Source: Pseudomonas tohonis
GTDB taxonomy: Bacteria; Pseudomonadota; Gammaproteobacteria; Pseudomonadales; Pseudomonadaceae
DNA: 64,000 nt
Assembly: GCF_012767755.2 (NCBI RefSeq)
Contig: NZ_AP023189.1
Location: forward strand, 2,606,001-2,670,000
Direction of reading: 5' to 3'
Both the position numbers and the translations under genes were made by a program. A model generated the notes under the pieces. That model saw only the letters and a program-made list of their open reading frames with translations. It was not told the DNA's origin and did not search any database. Within the stretch, counting starts at the first letter, position 1. Each line of letters starts with the position of its first letter. This document shows positions 48,291-58,802 of this stretch, piece by piece.

Positions 48291-48656
48291 TTATCGGGGT
48301 ACTTTGTATGAGCCGTAAGGGCCGTTTACGGTATGAAAATTACCTGAGGGGCTCTTTGATAAGAATAAGACGTATGTTTCGCCTGCTTCGCAGCAGTCTC
48401 CGTTCTCCTCATAGAGCCCACTGTTGAATGCGACATGAATGGTCCCCGTGATCTCTCCCTTCAGTATCGTTTTTGGCGTCACTTCCGCTACGTCATAGAG
48501 CTGGATGTCAGTACCTTCTTTTATCCTGGATACCTTCCCGATGATGACAAGCTCTGCTGCTGCGACTCTTTGTTCCAGCGGCAGTTCGGTGATTTGCGAG
48601 GCCGAGGGGGAGTTGGCAGTTAAAGCCAGAATGATAGCGAGTGTTATGCGTTTCAT
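48291..48656 (-). CDS. Exported hypothetical protein (121 aa)
   Basis: A small secreted protein with signal peptide MKRITLAIILALTANSPSAS. The mature part (LEQRVAAAELVIIGKVSRIKEGTDIQLYDVAEVTPKTILKGEITGTIHVAF, then GDCCEAGETYVLFLSKSPSGNF) is beta-rich with an adjacent Cys pair. It resembles small OB-like exported proteins that begin 'AELVIIGKV', widespread in Proteobacteria with no known role. Codon use is less GC-rich than flanking genes, suggesting relatively recent acquisition. The promoter region and the 200 bp before the aldehyde dehydrogenase gene contain nothing else recognisable. Confidence 0.6.
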   Translation of the reverse strand: MKRITLAIILALTANSPSASQITELPLEQRVAAAELVIIGKVSRIKEGTDIQLYDVAEVTPKTILKGEITGTIHVAFNSGLYEENGDCCEAGETYVLFLSKSPSGNFHTVNGPYGSYKVPR

Positions 48657-48864
48657 TTTCCGGTTTTGAGTTGTTCATGTGTGTACTTTCAATCGAATGC
48701 TGCTTCTGGTTTGTTCCATGCGCAGGTACGACTGAGCAAAATTACTATGCGCCAATACCAGGACGACCGGGCGGCGTATCAATTTAGTCGCAAGAAACGG
48801 TAAGTCGCTGATCCACTGTCGAACTTGAGGCAGGCGCTCACCGCAAGCTCCTGCCTCTTCCCCC

Positions 48865-50358
48865 TCACACCCTGATCAACACCGATTTCACCTCCGTGTA
48901 GTGCTCGATCGCAGCCGCGCCCATCTCGCGGCCGACCCCCGACATCTTGTAGCCCCCGAACGGCAGCGCCGGGTCGAGGGCGCTGTGGCAGTTGACCCAG
49001 ACGGAGCCGGACTTGATGCGCGGGATCATGCGGTGCACGGCGGAAAGGTCGTTGGACCAGATGCTCGCGCCCAGGCCGTAGGGGTTGTCGTTGGCCAGGC
49101 GCACGGCTTCGTCGAGGTCGTCGAAGGGCATGGCGACGAGTACGGGGCCGAAGATTTCTTCCTGCACCAGCCGGTGCTTCTGGTCGACGTCGACGAGGAC
49201 GGTGGGTTTGACGAAGTAGCCCGGGCCGAAGCCTTCGCCGCCGCAGGCGACGGTGGCGCCCAGTTCGCGGCCGAGGTCGATGTAGCCGGTGACGCGGTCC
49301 TGTTGCTTGGCGGAGATCAGCGGGCCCATCTGCACGTTGGGGTCCAGGCCGTTGCCGAGCTTCATGGCGTTGGCGATGCCGGCGATGTCGGCGACCACGT
49401 TGTCGAAGTGCTTGCGGTGCACGTAGAGGCGCGAGCCGGCGCAGCACACCTGCCCCTGGTTGAAGAAGATGGCCGTGGCGGCGCCGGCGGCGGCCTCCTG
49501 CAGGTTGGCGTCGGGCAGGACGAGGGTGGGGGATTTGCCGCCCAGCTCCAGGGTCACGCGGGTCATGTTGTCCATGGCCGCCTTGCCGATCTGCTTGCCC
49601 ACCTCGGTTGAGCCGGTGAAGGTCAGCTTGTCCACGCCCGGGTGGCGGGTGAGGGCGACGCCGGCGTTGAGGCCGGTGCCGGTCACCACGTTGAACACCC
49701 CCGCCGGGTAGCCCGCCTCCAGCACCAGCTCGGCCAGCTTGAGGGCGGTTAGCGGGGTTTCGTCGGCGGGCTTGAGCACCAGGGTGCAGCCGGTGGCCAG
49801 TGCCGGGCCGAGCTTCCAGCAGGCCAGCAGCAGGGGGAAGTTCCAGGCGACGATGGCGCCCACCACGCCCACCGCCTCGCGCCGGATGAAGCCGTGGAAG
49901 CGGTCGTCGGGCATCAGCGGCAGCGACGGGTCGACCGTGGTGCCTTCGATCTTTGTGGCCCAGCCGGCCATGTAGCGCAGGAAGTCGATGCCCAGTTGCA
50001 CGTCCATCACCTGGGCGACGGCGGCGCTCTTGCCGTTGTTCAGGCATTCCAGCTCGGCCAGTTGCTGGGCGTCGCGCTCCATCAGGTCGGCCAGGCGCCA
50101 CAGCAGGTTCTGCCGCTCGCGCGGGCGCATGCGGCTCCAGGGCGAGTCGTCGAAGGCCTGGCGCGCGGCACGTACGGCGCGGTCGACATCCTCGGCGGCG
50201 GCGGAGGGCACGCTACCCAGCACATCGCCCGTGGCGGGGTTGCGGAAGTCCAGGGTGGCGCCGCTGGCGGCGTCCTGCCAGCCATCGCCGATCAGCATCT
50301 TCAGCGGGCGGTCGAGGAAGTCTCGGGTCTGGGGCAGTACGGGCAGTTCGGAATGCAT
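48865..50358 (-). CDS. Aldehyde dehydrogenase of the amine pathway (phenylacetaldehyde dehydrogenase-like)
   Basis: A 497 aa NAD-dependent aldehyde dehydrogenase. The catalytic Cys lies in FFNQGQVCCAGSRLYV and the catalytic Glu in VTLELGGKSP; the NAD site is GVVGAIVAWNFPLLLACWKLGPALATG and FTGSTEVGKQI. It is divergent from the qhpADCB genes, so it most likely oxidises the aldehydes they produce; the comparable gene in P. putida U is called peaE. The ATG at 50358 was chosen because a textbook sigma-54 promoter lies just upstream; an earlier in-frame start would overlap that promoter. Confidence 0.9.
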   Translation of the reverse strand: MHSELPVLPQTRDFLDRPLKMLIGDGWQDAASGATLDFRNPATGDVLGSVPSAAAEDVDRAVRAARQAFDDSPWSRMRPRERQNLLWRLADLMERDAQQLAELECLNNGKSAAVAQVMDVQLGIDFLRYMAGWATKIEGTTVDPSLPLMPDDRFHGFIRREAVGVVGAIVAWNFPLLLACWKLGPALATGCTLVLKPADETPLTALKLAELVLEAGYPAGVFNVVTGTGLNAGVALTRHPGVDKLTFTGSTEVGKQIGKAAMDNMTRVTLELGGKSPTLVLPDANLQEAAAGAATAIFFNQGQVCCAGSRLYVHRKHFDNVVADIAGIANAMKLGNGLDPNVQMGPLISAKQQDRVTGYIDLGRELGATVACGGEGFGPGYFVKPTVLVDVDQKHRLVQEEIFGPVLVAMPFDDLDEAVRLANDNPYGLGASIWSNDLSAVHRMIPRIKSGSVWVNCHSALDPALPFGGYKMSGVGREMGAAAIEHYTEVKSVLIRV

Positions 50359-50394
50359 GGGCAGGGCCTCTGTCGATGGGCATTGCAACGGCTC

Positions 50395-50412
50395 GCGCAA
50401 CGCCCGTGCCAA
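50395..50412 (-). promoter_or_regulatory. Sigma-54 promoter of the aldehyde dehydrogenase gene
   Basis: The minus strand reads TTGGCACGGGCGTTGCGC: -24 GG and -12 GC are exactly 10 nt apart and the flanking bases match the TGGCACG-N4-TTGC consensus completely. The predicted start of transcription is about 27 nt before the ATG. Confidence 0.85.
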
Positions 50413-50497
50413 GGCCCCTGAATGCAGTCAAGTAATTGAATGGAAAGGGATTTATCGATAACGGCCCGCACCGCCGCCGTCCTCCACTGTTGCAGTT

Positions 50498-50570
50498 TGA
50501 GACGGGGTGAGACAGCCGCTGGACAGTGCCGCCGCCCGGCCCCCTCGGCCCGGTGGGTGCCGCTGTCTCA
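50498..50570. promoter_or_regulatory. Candidate upstream activating sites for the sigma-54 regulator
   Basis: TGAGAC occurs twice as a direct repeat (50498-50503, 50508-50513) and once inverted (50565-50570). The longer TGAGACAGC (50508-50516) has a perfect inverse GCTGTCTCA (50562-50570). They lie about 90-170 bp from the sigma-54 promoter and between the two divergent transcription units, the typical enhancer position. Confidence 0.55.
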
Positions 50571-50716
50571 GCCTGTGACGAGCTGTCGCGAAATTAGACG
50601 CCCGGCCCCGTTACCGAAGGCCCCGGCGCACCCCCGGAGATGGCTTAAGTCGTTGTTCTTAAAGGCCCTGCCAGGCGATGGCACACATTGTGTATTTGCC
50701 GTTGCAGACGCACCGC

Positions 50717-50730
50717 TGGCGAGACGGGTG
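50717..50730 (+). promoter_or_regulatory. Weak candidate sigma-54 promoter for qhpA
   Basis: TGGCGAGACGGGTGC keeps GG and GC at the required 10 nt spacing and would start transcription about 23 nt before the qhpA TTG, but the -12 lacks the usual TT. It is clearly poorer than the divergent site. Confidence 0.3.
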
Positions 50731-50764
50731 CGAACCATAAGAACAAAACCGTGGAGGTCCGACC

Positions 50765-52330
50765 TTGAAGACGATTCGACTCCGGTGGCGTGCGGGCAGC
50801 CTGTTTTTGGCTGCGGCAGCCTTGCTGTGCACCCAGGCCCAGGCGGCGGAGGAGGGCCCGGCGCTGCTCAAGAGCAAGTGCATGGGTTGCCACATTCCCG
50901 AGGGCGGCGACCGCTACAGCCGCATCAGTCACCAGCGCAAGACGCCCGAAGGCTGGCTGATGAGCATCGCGCGCATGCAGGTGATGCACGGCCTCTCCAT
51001 CAGCGATGACGACCGCCGCACCCTGGTCAAGTACCTGGCCGACCAGCAAGGCCTGGCTCCCAGCGAGACCGAGGGCGTGCGCTACGCCATGGAGCGTCGC
51101 CTCAACACGGTGGAGCAGTTCGACGAGCAGCTGACCCAGATGTGCGGTCGCTGCCACTCCGGCGCACGGGTAGCCTTGCAGCGCCGCCCGGCCAGGGAGT
51201 GGGAGCACCTGGTCAACTTCCACCTCGGCCAGTGGCCGTCGCTGGAGTACCAGGCCCAGTCCCGCGACCGCGACTGGCTGGATATCGCCCTCAAGCAGAT
51301 GGTGCCGGAGCTGGCCAAGCGCTTCCCGCTGGAGGACCAGGCCTGGGCCGATTGGCAGAAGGCGCGACCCGGGGCGGATGCGCTGCCGGGGCAATGGAGC
51401 TTCAGCGGCCACATGCTCGCCAAGGGCGATGTGCGCGGCGTGATGACGGTGACGGCCGATGCCGGCGACAGCTTCACGCTGCAGGTGAACGGCACCTACG
51501 CCGATGGCACGCCCTTCACGGGCAGCGGCTCGGCCATCCTCTACAACGGCTATGAATGGCGCGGCAACGTGAAGGTCGGCGACACCACCATGCGCCAGGT
51601 CTTCGCGGCGCTGGATGGCGAGATGAAGGGGCGCATGTTCGAGGCCGAGCACGACGAGCGCGGCCTCGACTTCAGCGCCGCCAAGGTAGGTGGCGCCAAG
51701 CTGCTGGCCGTGCAGCCGGCCTCTATCAGGGCCGGTAGCGAAGCGGAGCTGACCCTGGTGGGCAGCGGCCTGAAAGGCACTCCGCAGCTGGGGGCCGGCC
51801 TGCAGGTGGTCAAGGTGCTGGAGGCGACGTCGGAGCAGGTGCGCGTGCGGGTCAGGGCCGCCGCCGATGCTGCGCCGGGTGTGCGTGACGTGGCGCTGGG
51901 CGAGCTCAGGGGCGTGTCCCTGGCGGTCTACAGCAAGGTTACCGAGGTGAAGGTGGTGCCCGCGTTCTCCATCGCCCGGGTGGGCGAGAACGGTGGCTCC
52001 ACGCCCAAGGTGCAGGGCCGTTTCGAGGCCGAGGCCTGGGGCCGGGATGCAGCCGGCCAGCCGTACCGCATCGGCTACCTGCCGGCCAACTGGTCGGTCG
52101 CGCCCTTCGACGCACGCGCCGAGGAGGACCAGGACGTGAAATTCGCCGGGCAGATGCAGAAGGACGGCGTGTTCATCCCCGGTGCCGCCGGCCCCAACCC
52201 CGAGCGCCGGATGATGACCAACAACGCCGGCAACCTGAAGGTGATCGCCGAGCTGGAGGAGGGCGGCCAGAAGGGCGAAGGCCACCTGATCGTCACCGTG
52301 CAGCGCTGGAACAACCCGCCGCTGCCATGA
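50765..52330 (+). CDS. qhpA: Quinohemoprotein amine dehydrogenase alpha subunit
   Basis: A 521 aa periplasmic diheme subunit. A signal peptide (residues 1-28, ending AQAAE) is followed by two c-type heme sites, CMGCH (39-43) and CGRCH (127-131). The later half forms beta domains (SFTLQVNGTYADGTPFTGSGSAILYNGYEWRG, Ig-like SIRAGSEAELTLVGSGLKGTP). It passes electrons from the gamma-subunit CTQ cofactor to external acceptors during primary amine oxidation. Translation starts at TTG after GGAGGTCC. First gene of qhpADCB; qhpD follows by 49 bp. Confidence 0.93.
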   Translation: MKTIRLRWRAGSLFLAAAALLCTQAQAAEEGPALLKSKCMGCHIPEGGDRYSRISHQRKTPEGWLMSIARMQVMHGLSISDDDRRTLVKYLADQQGLAPSETEGVRYAMERRLNTVEQFDEQLTQMCGRCHSGARVALQRRPAREWEHLVNFHLGQWPSLEYQAQSRDRDWLDIALKQMVPELAKRFPLEDQAWADWQKARPGADALPGQWSFSGHMLAKGDVRGVMTVTADAGDSFTLQVNGTYADGTPFTGSGSAILYNGYEWRGNVKVGDTTMRQVFAALDGEMKGRMFEAEHDERGLDFSAAKVGGAKLLAVQPASIRAGSEAELTLVGSGLKGTPQLGAGLQVVKVLEATSEQVRVRVRAAADAAPGVRDVALGELRGVSLAVYSKVTEVKVVPAFSIARVGENGGSTPKVQGRFEAEAWGRDAAGQPYRIGYLPANWSVAPFDARAEEDQDVKFAGQMQKDGVFIPGAAGPNPERRMMTNNAGNLKVIAELEEGGQKGEGHLIVTVQRWNNPPLP

Positions 52331-52379
52331 ACCGGCCGCGAACCGCATCGACGATTGGGCAAATTCCCCGGAGGTCGCC

Positions 52380-53810
52380 ATGGGCGCAATCTTGAATCTG
52401 GTCGAGCGCAACCTGCATGAAGTGCAGGTGGACGCGGACCGCATGCTGTTCCACATCCCCAGCAGTTCGTTGTTCGCCACGGACGCCGTCACCGGCGGCA
52501 TCATCGACACGCTGCGTCAGCAGGGCTGCTCGCCCGAAGACCTGGTGCAGCGCCTGGCCGGGCGCTTCCCCGGCCAGGAGGTGAGCGAGACCCTGCGCGA
52601 GCTGATCGCGCTGGAACTGGTGAGCGACGGCTCGCCACTGACGCCGGAGATCGGCATCAGGCGGGTCGAGCGCACGGCGCTGAACACCGTGGTGCTGAAC
52701 GTCAACACCGGCTGCAACCTCAGCTGCACCTATTGCTACAAGGAGGACCTCGACAAGCCCTCGGCCGGCCGCAAGATGGCCGTCGAGACCGCCGAAGCCT
52801 CGGTGGAGATGCTGCTGCGCGAGTCCCCCGACGAGCCCCGCTACAGCGTGGTGTTCTTCGGCGGCGAACCGCTCTCCAACCGCGCGCTGATCGAGCACAT
52901 GGTGGGCTACTGCGAGCGGCGTTTCGCACAGGCCGGCAAGCCGGTGGAATTCATCATGACCACCAACGCCACGCTGCTCACCGAGGAAATCGTCGACTGG
53001 CTCGACGCCCATCGCTTCGGCCTCTCCATCAGCATCGACGGGCCGAAGACGGTGCACGACCGCAACCGCATCACCGTGGGCGGGCAGGGCACCTACGACG
53101 TGGTGCGGCGCAAGGCCGACATGCTGCTGTCGCGCTACCGCAGCCGCCCGGTGGGCGCGCGGGTGACCCTGACCCGTGGCATCACCGATGTCGAAACCAT
53201 CTGGAACCACCTGTTCAACGAGATGGGTTTCGCCGAGGTGGGTTTCGCCCCGGTCACCTCGGGCGATCTCAGCGACTACAACCTCACGGGCGAGGAACTG
53301 GTGCAGGTCTTCGCCAACATGAAGGCCCTCGGCCGACGCTACCTGGAGGCGGCGCTGGAGCACCGCAACATCGGCTTCTCCAACCTGCACCAGCTGATCA
53401 CCGATATCCACGAGGGGCAGAAGAAGGCGCTGCCCTGCGGCGCCGGCCTGAAGATGCTGGCCGTGGACCACGCTGGCGGGCTCAACCTCTGCCACCGCTT
53501 CACCGGCTCCAGCCTGCCCACTTTCGGCGACGTGCACAGCGGAGTGAAACAGGCCGAGCTCAACGACTTCCTCTCCCAGCGCCTGGACCGCCAGGGCACC
53601 GGCTGCGACACCTGCCGCATCCGCAACCTCTGCTCCGGCGGCTGCTACCACGAGAGCTACGCCCGCTACGGCGACCCCACCCACCCGACCTACCACTACT
53701 GCGACCTGATGCGTGACTGGGTGGACTTCGGCATCGAGGTCTACAGCCGGATCATGGCCGCCAACCCGGCCTTCATCAGCCGCTACATCACCCCGCGGAA
53801 GGCGCACTGA
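52380..53810 (+). CDS. qhpD: Radical SAM maturase of the gamma subunit
   Basis: A 476 aa radical SAM/SPASM enzyme that installs the Cys-to-Asp/Glu thioether crosslinks in QhpC. The radical SAM cluster motif is CNLSCTYC (Cys112, 116, 119). A PqqD-like leader-binding region precedes it ([31 protein letters not shown]). The SPASM cluster region is [23 protein letters not shown], with an additional upstream [22 protein letters not shown]. Start ATG after CCGGAGG. The substrate gene begins 1 nt after its stop codon. Confidence 0.95.
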   Translation: MGAILNLVERNLHEVQVDADRMLFHIPSSSLFATDAVTGGIIDTLRQQGCSPEDLVQRLAGRFPGQEVSETLRELIALELVSDGSPLTPEIGIRRVERTALNTVVLNVNTGCNLSCTYCYKEDLDKPSAGRKMAVETAEASVEMLLRESPDEPRYSVVFFGGEPLSNRALIEHMVGYCERRFAQAGKPVEFIMTTNATLLTEEIVDWLDAHRFGLSISIDGPKTVHDRNRITVGGQGTYDVVRRKADMLLSRYRSRPVGARVTLTRGITDVETIWNHLFNEMGFAEVGFAPVTSGDLSDYNLTGEELVQVFANMKALGRRYLEAALEHRNIGFSNLHQLITDIHEGQKKALPCGAGLKMLAVDHAGGLNLCHRFTGSSLPTFGDVHSGVKQAELNDFLSQRLDRQGTGCDTCRIRNLCSGGCYHESYARYGDPTHPTYHYCDLMRDWVDFGIEVYSRIMAANPAFISRYITPRKAH

Positions 53811-53811
53811 C

Positions 53812-54135
53812 ATGAAGCATCTCAAGCCGCTGAACAACAAAGCCCAGTTGCTGGACCAGGCCGTGGCCGAGGACCGCATCGAAGACGTGGTGGCCATGAG
53901 CGCCGTGGCCGGCTGCACCTCCACCACCGACCCGGGCTGGGAAGTGGACGCCTTCGGGGGCGTCTCCTCGCTCTGCCAGCCCATGGAGGCGGACCTCTAC
54001 GGCTGCTCCGACCCCTGCTGGTGGCCGGCCCAGGTGCCGGACATGATGAGCACCTACCAGGACTGGAACGCCAACGCTGCGGATTCCTCGCAGGACTGGC
54101 GCAACCTCGGCACCGTCTTCCCCAAAGACAAGTGA
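53812..54135 (+). CDS. qhpC: Quinohemoprotein amine dehydrogenase gamma subunit (CTQ-bearing)
   Basis: A 107 aa precursor of the smallest subunit. The first 28 residues form the cleaved leader. Counting the mature chain from residue 29, every modified position known from the P. putida enzyme is present: Cys35-Glu44, Cys55-Asp61 and Cys69-Asp77 thioether pairs, and Cys65-Trp71 for cysteine tryptophylquinone. It is modified by QhpD and QhpG, trimmed by QhpE and exported by QhpF, the last three encoded 11-15 kb upstream. It lies tightly between qhpD and qhpB. Confidence 0.96.
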   Translation: MKHLKPLNNKAQLLDQAVAEDRIEDVVAMSAVAGCTSTTDPGWEVDAFGGVSSLCQPMEADLYGCSDPCWWPAQVPDMMSTYQDWNANAADSSQDWRNLGTVFPKDK

Positions 54136-54164
54136 CCGGCGAGAAGAACAGAAGAGGAATCCGC

Positions 54165-55289
54165 ATGAAACTCAACGTCATCGCCCACCTGGCGACCGCC
54201 GTCGCCAGCCTCGCCCTGGGCACCGGCGCCTGGGCCGCCGACAGCGCCGGCCCGGCCCTCAAGCCCGGCAGTGAATACCTGATCGCCACCAACTACCCGA
54301 ACAACCTCCATGTGGTCGACCTGGCCAGCGACAGCCTCTACAAGACCTGCCGCCTGCCCGACGCCTTCGGCCCCGGCACCGCGATGATGGCGCCGGACAA
54401 CAAGACCGCCTACCTGCTCAACAACCACTTCGGCGACCTCTACGGCGTCGACCTGGACGACTGCAAGACGGTGTTCCACGCCAGGCTCTCGCGCAACCCG
54501 GGGGAGAAGGTGCGCTCGATGTTCTCCTTCGCCTTGAGCCCGGACGGCAAGGAGCTGTACACCACGGTCAACCCGACCCAGGTGATGAGCGACCACTACG
54601 TGGTCAAGCCGCCGCGCCTGGAGGTGTTCCGCACCGCCGACAGCCTCGACGCCAAGCCCGTGCGCAGCTTCCCCATGCCGCGCCAGGTGTACCTGATGCG
54701 CGCCGCCGACGACGGCAGCCTGTTCGTGGCGGGGCCGGACATCTACAAGATGGACGTGCACACCGGCCGGTACGAGGTGGCGGTGCCCGGACGCAACTGG
54801 CAGCGCCCCGACTACAGCGCGCCGGACGTGCTGTACTTCTGGCCGCACCAGAGCGCGCTGCACGACTTCTCCATGCTCTACACCACGGCGAAGTTCAAGG
54901 ACGCGAAGCAGGACCTGGCCACCGCCGACTTCATCTACGGCTTCGTCAGCATCGACCTGAAGACCGGCAAGAGCACGGTGCAGGACTTCGCCCCGCTCAC
55001 CGAGCTGTACTTCACCGGCATGCGCTCGCCCAAGGACCCGAACCTGATGTTCGGCGTGCTCAACCGCCTGGCCAAGTACGACATCAGGCAGCAGAAGCTG
55101 ATCAAGGCCGCCAACCTCGAACACACCTACTACTGCGCGGCCTTCAACAAGGCCGGCAGCAAGCTGTACCTCGCCGGTACCTTCAACGACATCGCGGTGT
55201 TCGACCCGGACAGCCTGGAGAAGGTGAAGAACATCAAGCTGCCCGGCGGGGACATGGCCATTACCACGACGCAGGTGTTCGTCCGCTAG
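54165..55289 (+). CDS. qhpB: Quinohemoprotein amine dehydrogenase beta subunit
   Basis: A 374 aa periplasmic seven-bladed beta-propeller subunit. The signal peptide ends GAWAAD (about residue 25). Propeller repeats are visible (EYLIATNYPNNLHVVDLASDSLYKTCRLP, MMAPDNKTAYLLNNHFGDLYGVDLDDCK, FALSPDGKELYTTVNPT, AAFNKAGSKLYLAGTFNDIAVFDPDSLEKV). It packs against the alpha and gamma subunits around the substrate site. ATG after GAGGAATCCGC; 29 bp after qhpC. Its TAG stop is part of a 4 bp CTAG duplication flanking a small mobile element. Confidence 0.95.
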   Translation: MKLNVIAHLATAVASLALGTGAWAADSAGPALKPGSEYLIATNYPNNLHVVDLASDSLYKTCRLPDAFGPGTAMMAPDNKTAYLLNNHFGDLYGVDLDDCKTVFHARLSRNPGEKVRSMFSFALSPDGKELYTTVNPTQVMSDHYVVKPPRLEVFRTADSLDAKPVRSFPMPRQVYLMRAADDGSLFVAGPDIYKMDVHTGRYEVAVPGRNWQRPDYSAPDVLYFWPHQSALHDFSMLYTTAKFKDAKQDLATADFIYGFVSIDLKTGKSTVQDFAPLTELYFTGMRSPKDPNLMFGVLNRLAKYDIRQQKLIKAANLEHTYYCAAFNKAGSKLYLAGTFNDIAVFDPDSLEKVKNIKLPGGDMAITTTQVFVR

Positions 55290-55428
55290 GCTCTGTACGA
55301 AAAGTGCCTACGCTCGGTGATGCTTCGTTAAAAGCGGGTTCGGAATGCTCATTTACAGCTCGTAAACTCCGCTTCCTCACCCGTTTTTGCCTCGCCTGAC
55401 CGTCGCTCGACGACTTTTGGTACAGACC
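55290..55428. mobile_element. MITE-like element (139 bp) with CTAG target duplication
   Basis: Terminal inverted repeats GCTCTGTACGAAAAGT and (inverse of the right end) GGTCTGTACCAAAAGT match at 14 of 16. Both sides carry CTAG (55286-55289, 55429-55432), a 4 bp target duplication. The interior is an imperfect palindrome and has no reading frame, so it is a non-autonomous element moved by a transposase elsewhere. It may also act as a transcription terminator for qhpB. Confidence 0.7.
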
Positions 55429-55506
55429 CTAGGGTGAGAGGGCAGGGCGTTGCGGCCGACATGGCGCAACGCCTCTACGACCAACGGAGACCCCTCCAGG
55501 CCTGGC

Positions 55507-55528
55507 TTAACGTTTACGTAAAGGTTAA
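55507..55528 (+). promoter_or_regulatory. LiuR-like operator before the acyl-CoA synthetase gene
   Basis: A 22 bp palindrome with one mismatched pair, centred on TTTACGTAAA. The same TTTACG/CGTAAA half-sites form the liuR operator at 36359-36374. It lies 84 bp before the ATG, a promoter position. Confidence 0.55.
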
Positions 55529-55611
55529 ATAGGACCGGCTCACCCGCGTTGCCTGCCTGGCAGCGGCAGTCGGTTCAGCGTCGATCCCAACAAGCACAAG
55601 AAGGGACCACC

Positions 55612-57282
<1,671 letters not shown>

Positions 57283-57897
57283 GGGCGAATTCATTGGCGC
57301 TGTCTGCGTTAGGTGTTGCTAGGGGATTTGGGACCCGGTTGATTGCCGAGTCTTGCTGATGGTTTCTGTTTCGCCTTGCCGGGCGAGTTTCTTTTGGCAG
57401 TCGTCGGGGTGCCGAACCACCCAAAAGAAACCAAAAGGGCTTGCCCCTGCATACGGGTCTGGCTTCGCCAGACTCCCCTCGCTCCATCATCGTTTCAGGG
57501 GCACGCCGCGAAGGGCCATCCCTGGCCCATCGCGGCTCTCGCGACATCCATGTCGCTCAACCCCTGAAACGACGATTGCGCTCGGCCTCCTGAAGGGGCG
57601 TTTGGCGGCTGCTCCAACATCGATGCTCAATACTTCACATTGATGTGCGCATCACCACCGGGTGGATGCCGTGGCTGGCGGCTTTCGTAGGATGGTGTAG
57701 AGCGAAGCGAAACCCATGCGGTGGGCGCACCAGGCATCCGGAAAGGCCCTGAAGGCACCTTTGCGAATTGCAGGTCCTGGGCCACGACATGGCCTTTCGC
57801 GAATGAATTCGCTCCCACAGATAGGGATGGGGCTCACCTGCCCTACGCAGGTGGCCTGCTCATTGGAACCGGGGAGCCCACGGCTCGCGCAACAACC
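57283..57897. repeat. Repeat-rich non-coding block
   Basis: No gene supported in about 615 bp. Near its ends are inverted, degenerate copies of the AGGGGCGAATTCATT repeat (57281-57297 and 57785-57808), the type found perfectly paired at 38483-38569. Inside are GTTTCTTTTGG (about 57387) facing CCAAAAGAAAC (about 57422) and CGTTTCAGGGG (about 57491) facing CCCCTGAAACG (about 57562), both 11 bp perfect inverted pairs, plus the dispersed repeat at 57697-57717. It looks like an accumulation of REP-like sequences. Confidence 0.6.
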
Positions 57898-58659
57898 TCA
57901 ATGCAGCGTCGTCGGCTCGTCCGTCACCAGCACCGTCTCCCAGCCGTCGTAATCGCCGTCGAAGGCCAGCGCCAGGGCCAGCATCGCCAGGGTCAGCTCG
58001 TCGATGTGCCCGGGCTGGGGGATGTCCTCGCGCCACAGCTGCACCTGGTAGGCGTCCTCATCCTCGGTCCAGCCACAGTTGCGCACGGCGAATTCGAGGG
58101 TGGCCGCCTCGGCGATCAGCGCCTGGCCACGGGCCTCGTCGGGCAGGTAGAACCAGTGGTCGATCTCGCGCGGGGTCTCCAGCGTGTCGCCATTGCTTTC
58201 CAGCACCGCGCACAGGCGGCGGTTGCTGATGCGTTGCTGGTCCTCGGCGGGCGGGAAGAGGAAGTCGAAGTAGGTCGACCATTCCCGGTCTTCCCGGGTG
58301 CCGGCTTCGTACTCGTACTCGGGGAAACCCTCCAGCACGGCGGCCACCCGGCCCTCCCAGAGCGACGGGTCGCCCACGAAGTAGAAGAAATCGCGCAGGC
58401 CGTTGCCGGTGTAGCGGCCCAGGTAGGCGCAGCCTTCGTTGACCAGGCGCGCCGTCAGCTGGTCCTCGATCTCGATCAGCCGGTCGAATTCATCCTGGCT
58501 GGAGAGGCCGTCGTCACGCGGCGTGCGCATGTGCAGGCGCACGTAGGCCATGAACGGCAGGTGCTCCAGGGGCGCCTCGCGCACCGCGCCGAGGTCGACG
58601 TAGAGGGAGGCGGGGCGGTCGTCGACCTGTGCGAAATAGAAATCCCAGTCGTCAGTCAT
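57898..58659 (-). CDS. DUF695 and RraB-like domain protein
   Basis: A 253 aa acidic soluble protein. The N-terminal half (DDWDFYFAQVDDRPASLYVDL, LPFMAYVRLHMRTPRDDGLSSQDEFDRLIEIEDQLTARL, AYLGRYTGNGLRDFFYFVGD) matches the DUF695 pattern. The C-terminal half (YFDFLFPPAEDQQRISNRRLCAVLESNGDTLETPREIDHWFYLPDEARGQALIAEA) resembles the RraB fold, known as a regulator of RNase E. Such fusions are found in many Gram-negatives without known function; it may affect mRNA turnover but this is untested. It is convergent with the repeat block and divergent from the DUF1615 lipoprotein gene. Confidence 0.8.
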   Translation of the reverse strand: MTDDWDFYFAQVDDRPASLYVDLGAVREAPLEHLPFMAYVRLHMRTPRDDGLSSQDEFDRLIEIEDQLTARLVNEGCAYLGRYTGNGLRDFFYFVGDPSLWEGRVAAVLEGFPEYEYEAGTREDREWSTYFDFLFPPAEDQQRISNRRLCAVLESNGDTLETPREIDHWFYLPDEARGQALIAEAATLEFAVRNCGWTEDEDAYQVQLWREDIPQPGHIDELTLAMLALALAFDGDYDGWETVLVTDEPTTLH

Positions 58660-58802
58660 GCAGCAGCTCCTTGCGTGGATGGAGCGACTCTACAGAGGCG
58701 CGCACGTTCGCGCACGGATTGCCGGCATGTCGGTTGAACAGCTTCACGGCACGCCTGTCGAAGCTGGGCCATGCCGTTTCGTTTGCCGCCGTCGGAGCCA
58801 CC

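Noticed and set aside
50679..50700. TGGCACACATTGTG...TTTGC as a sigma-54 promoter for qhpA
   Set aside because: GG and GC are 16 nt apart; sigma-54 promoters need about 10.
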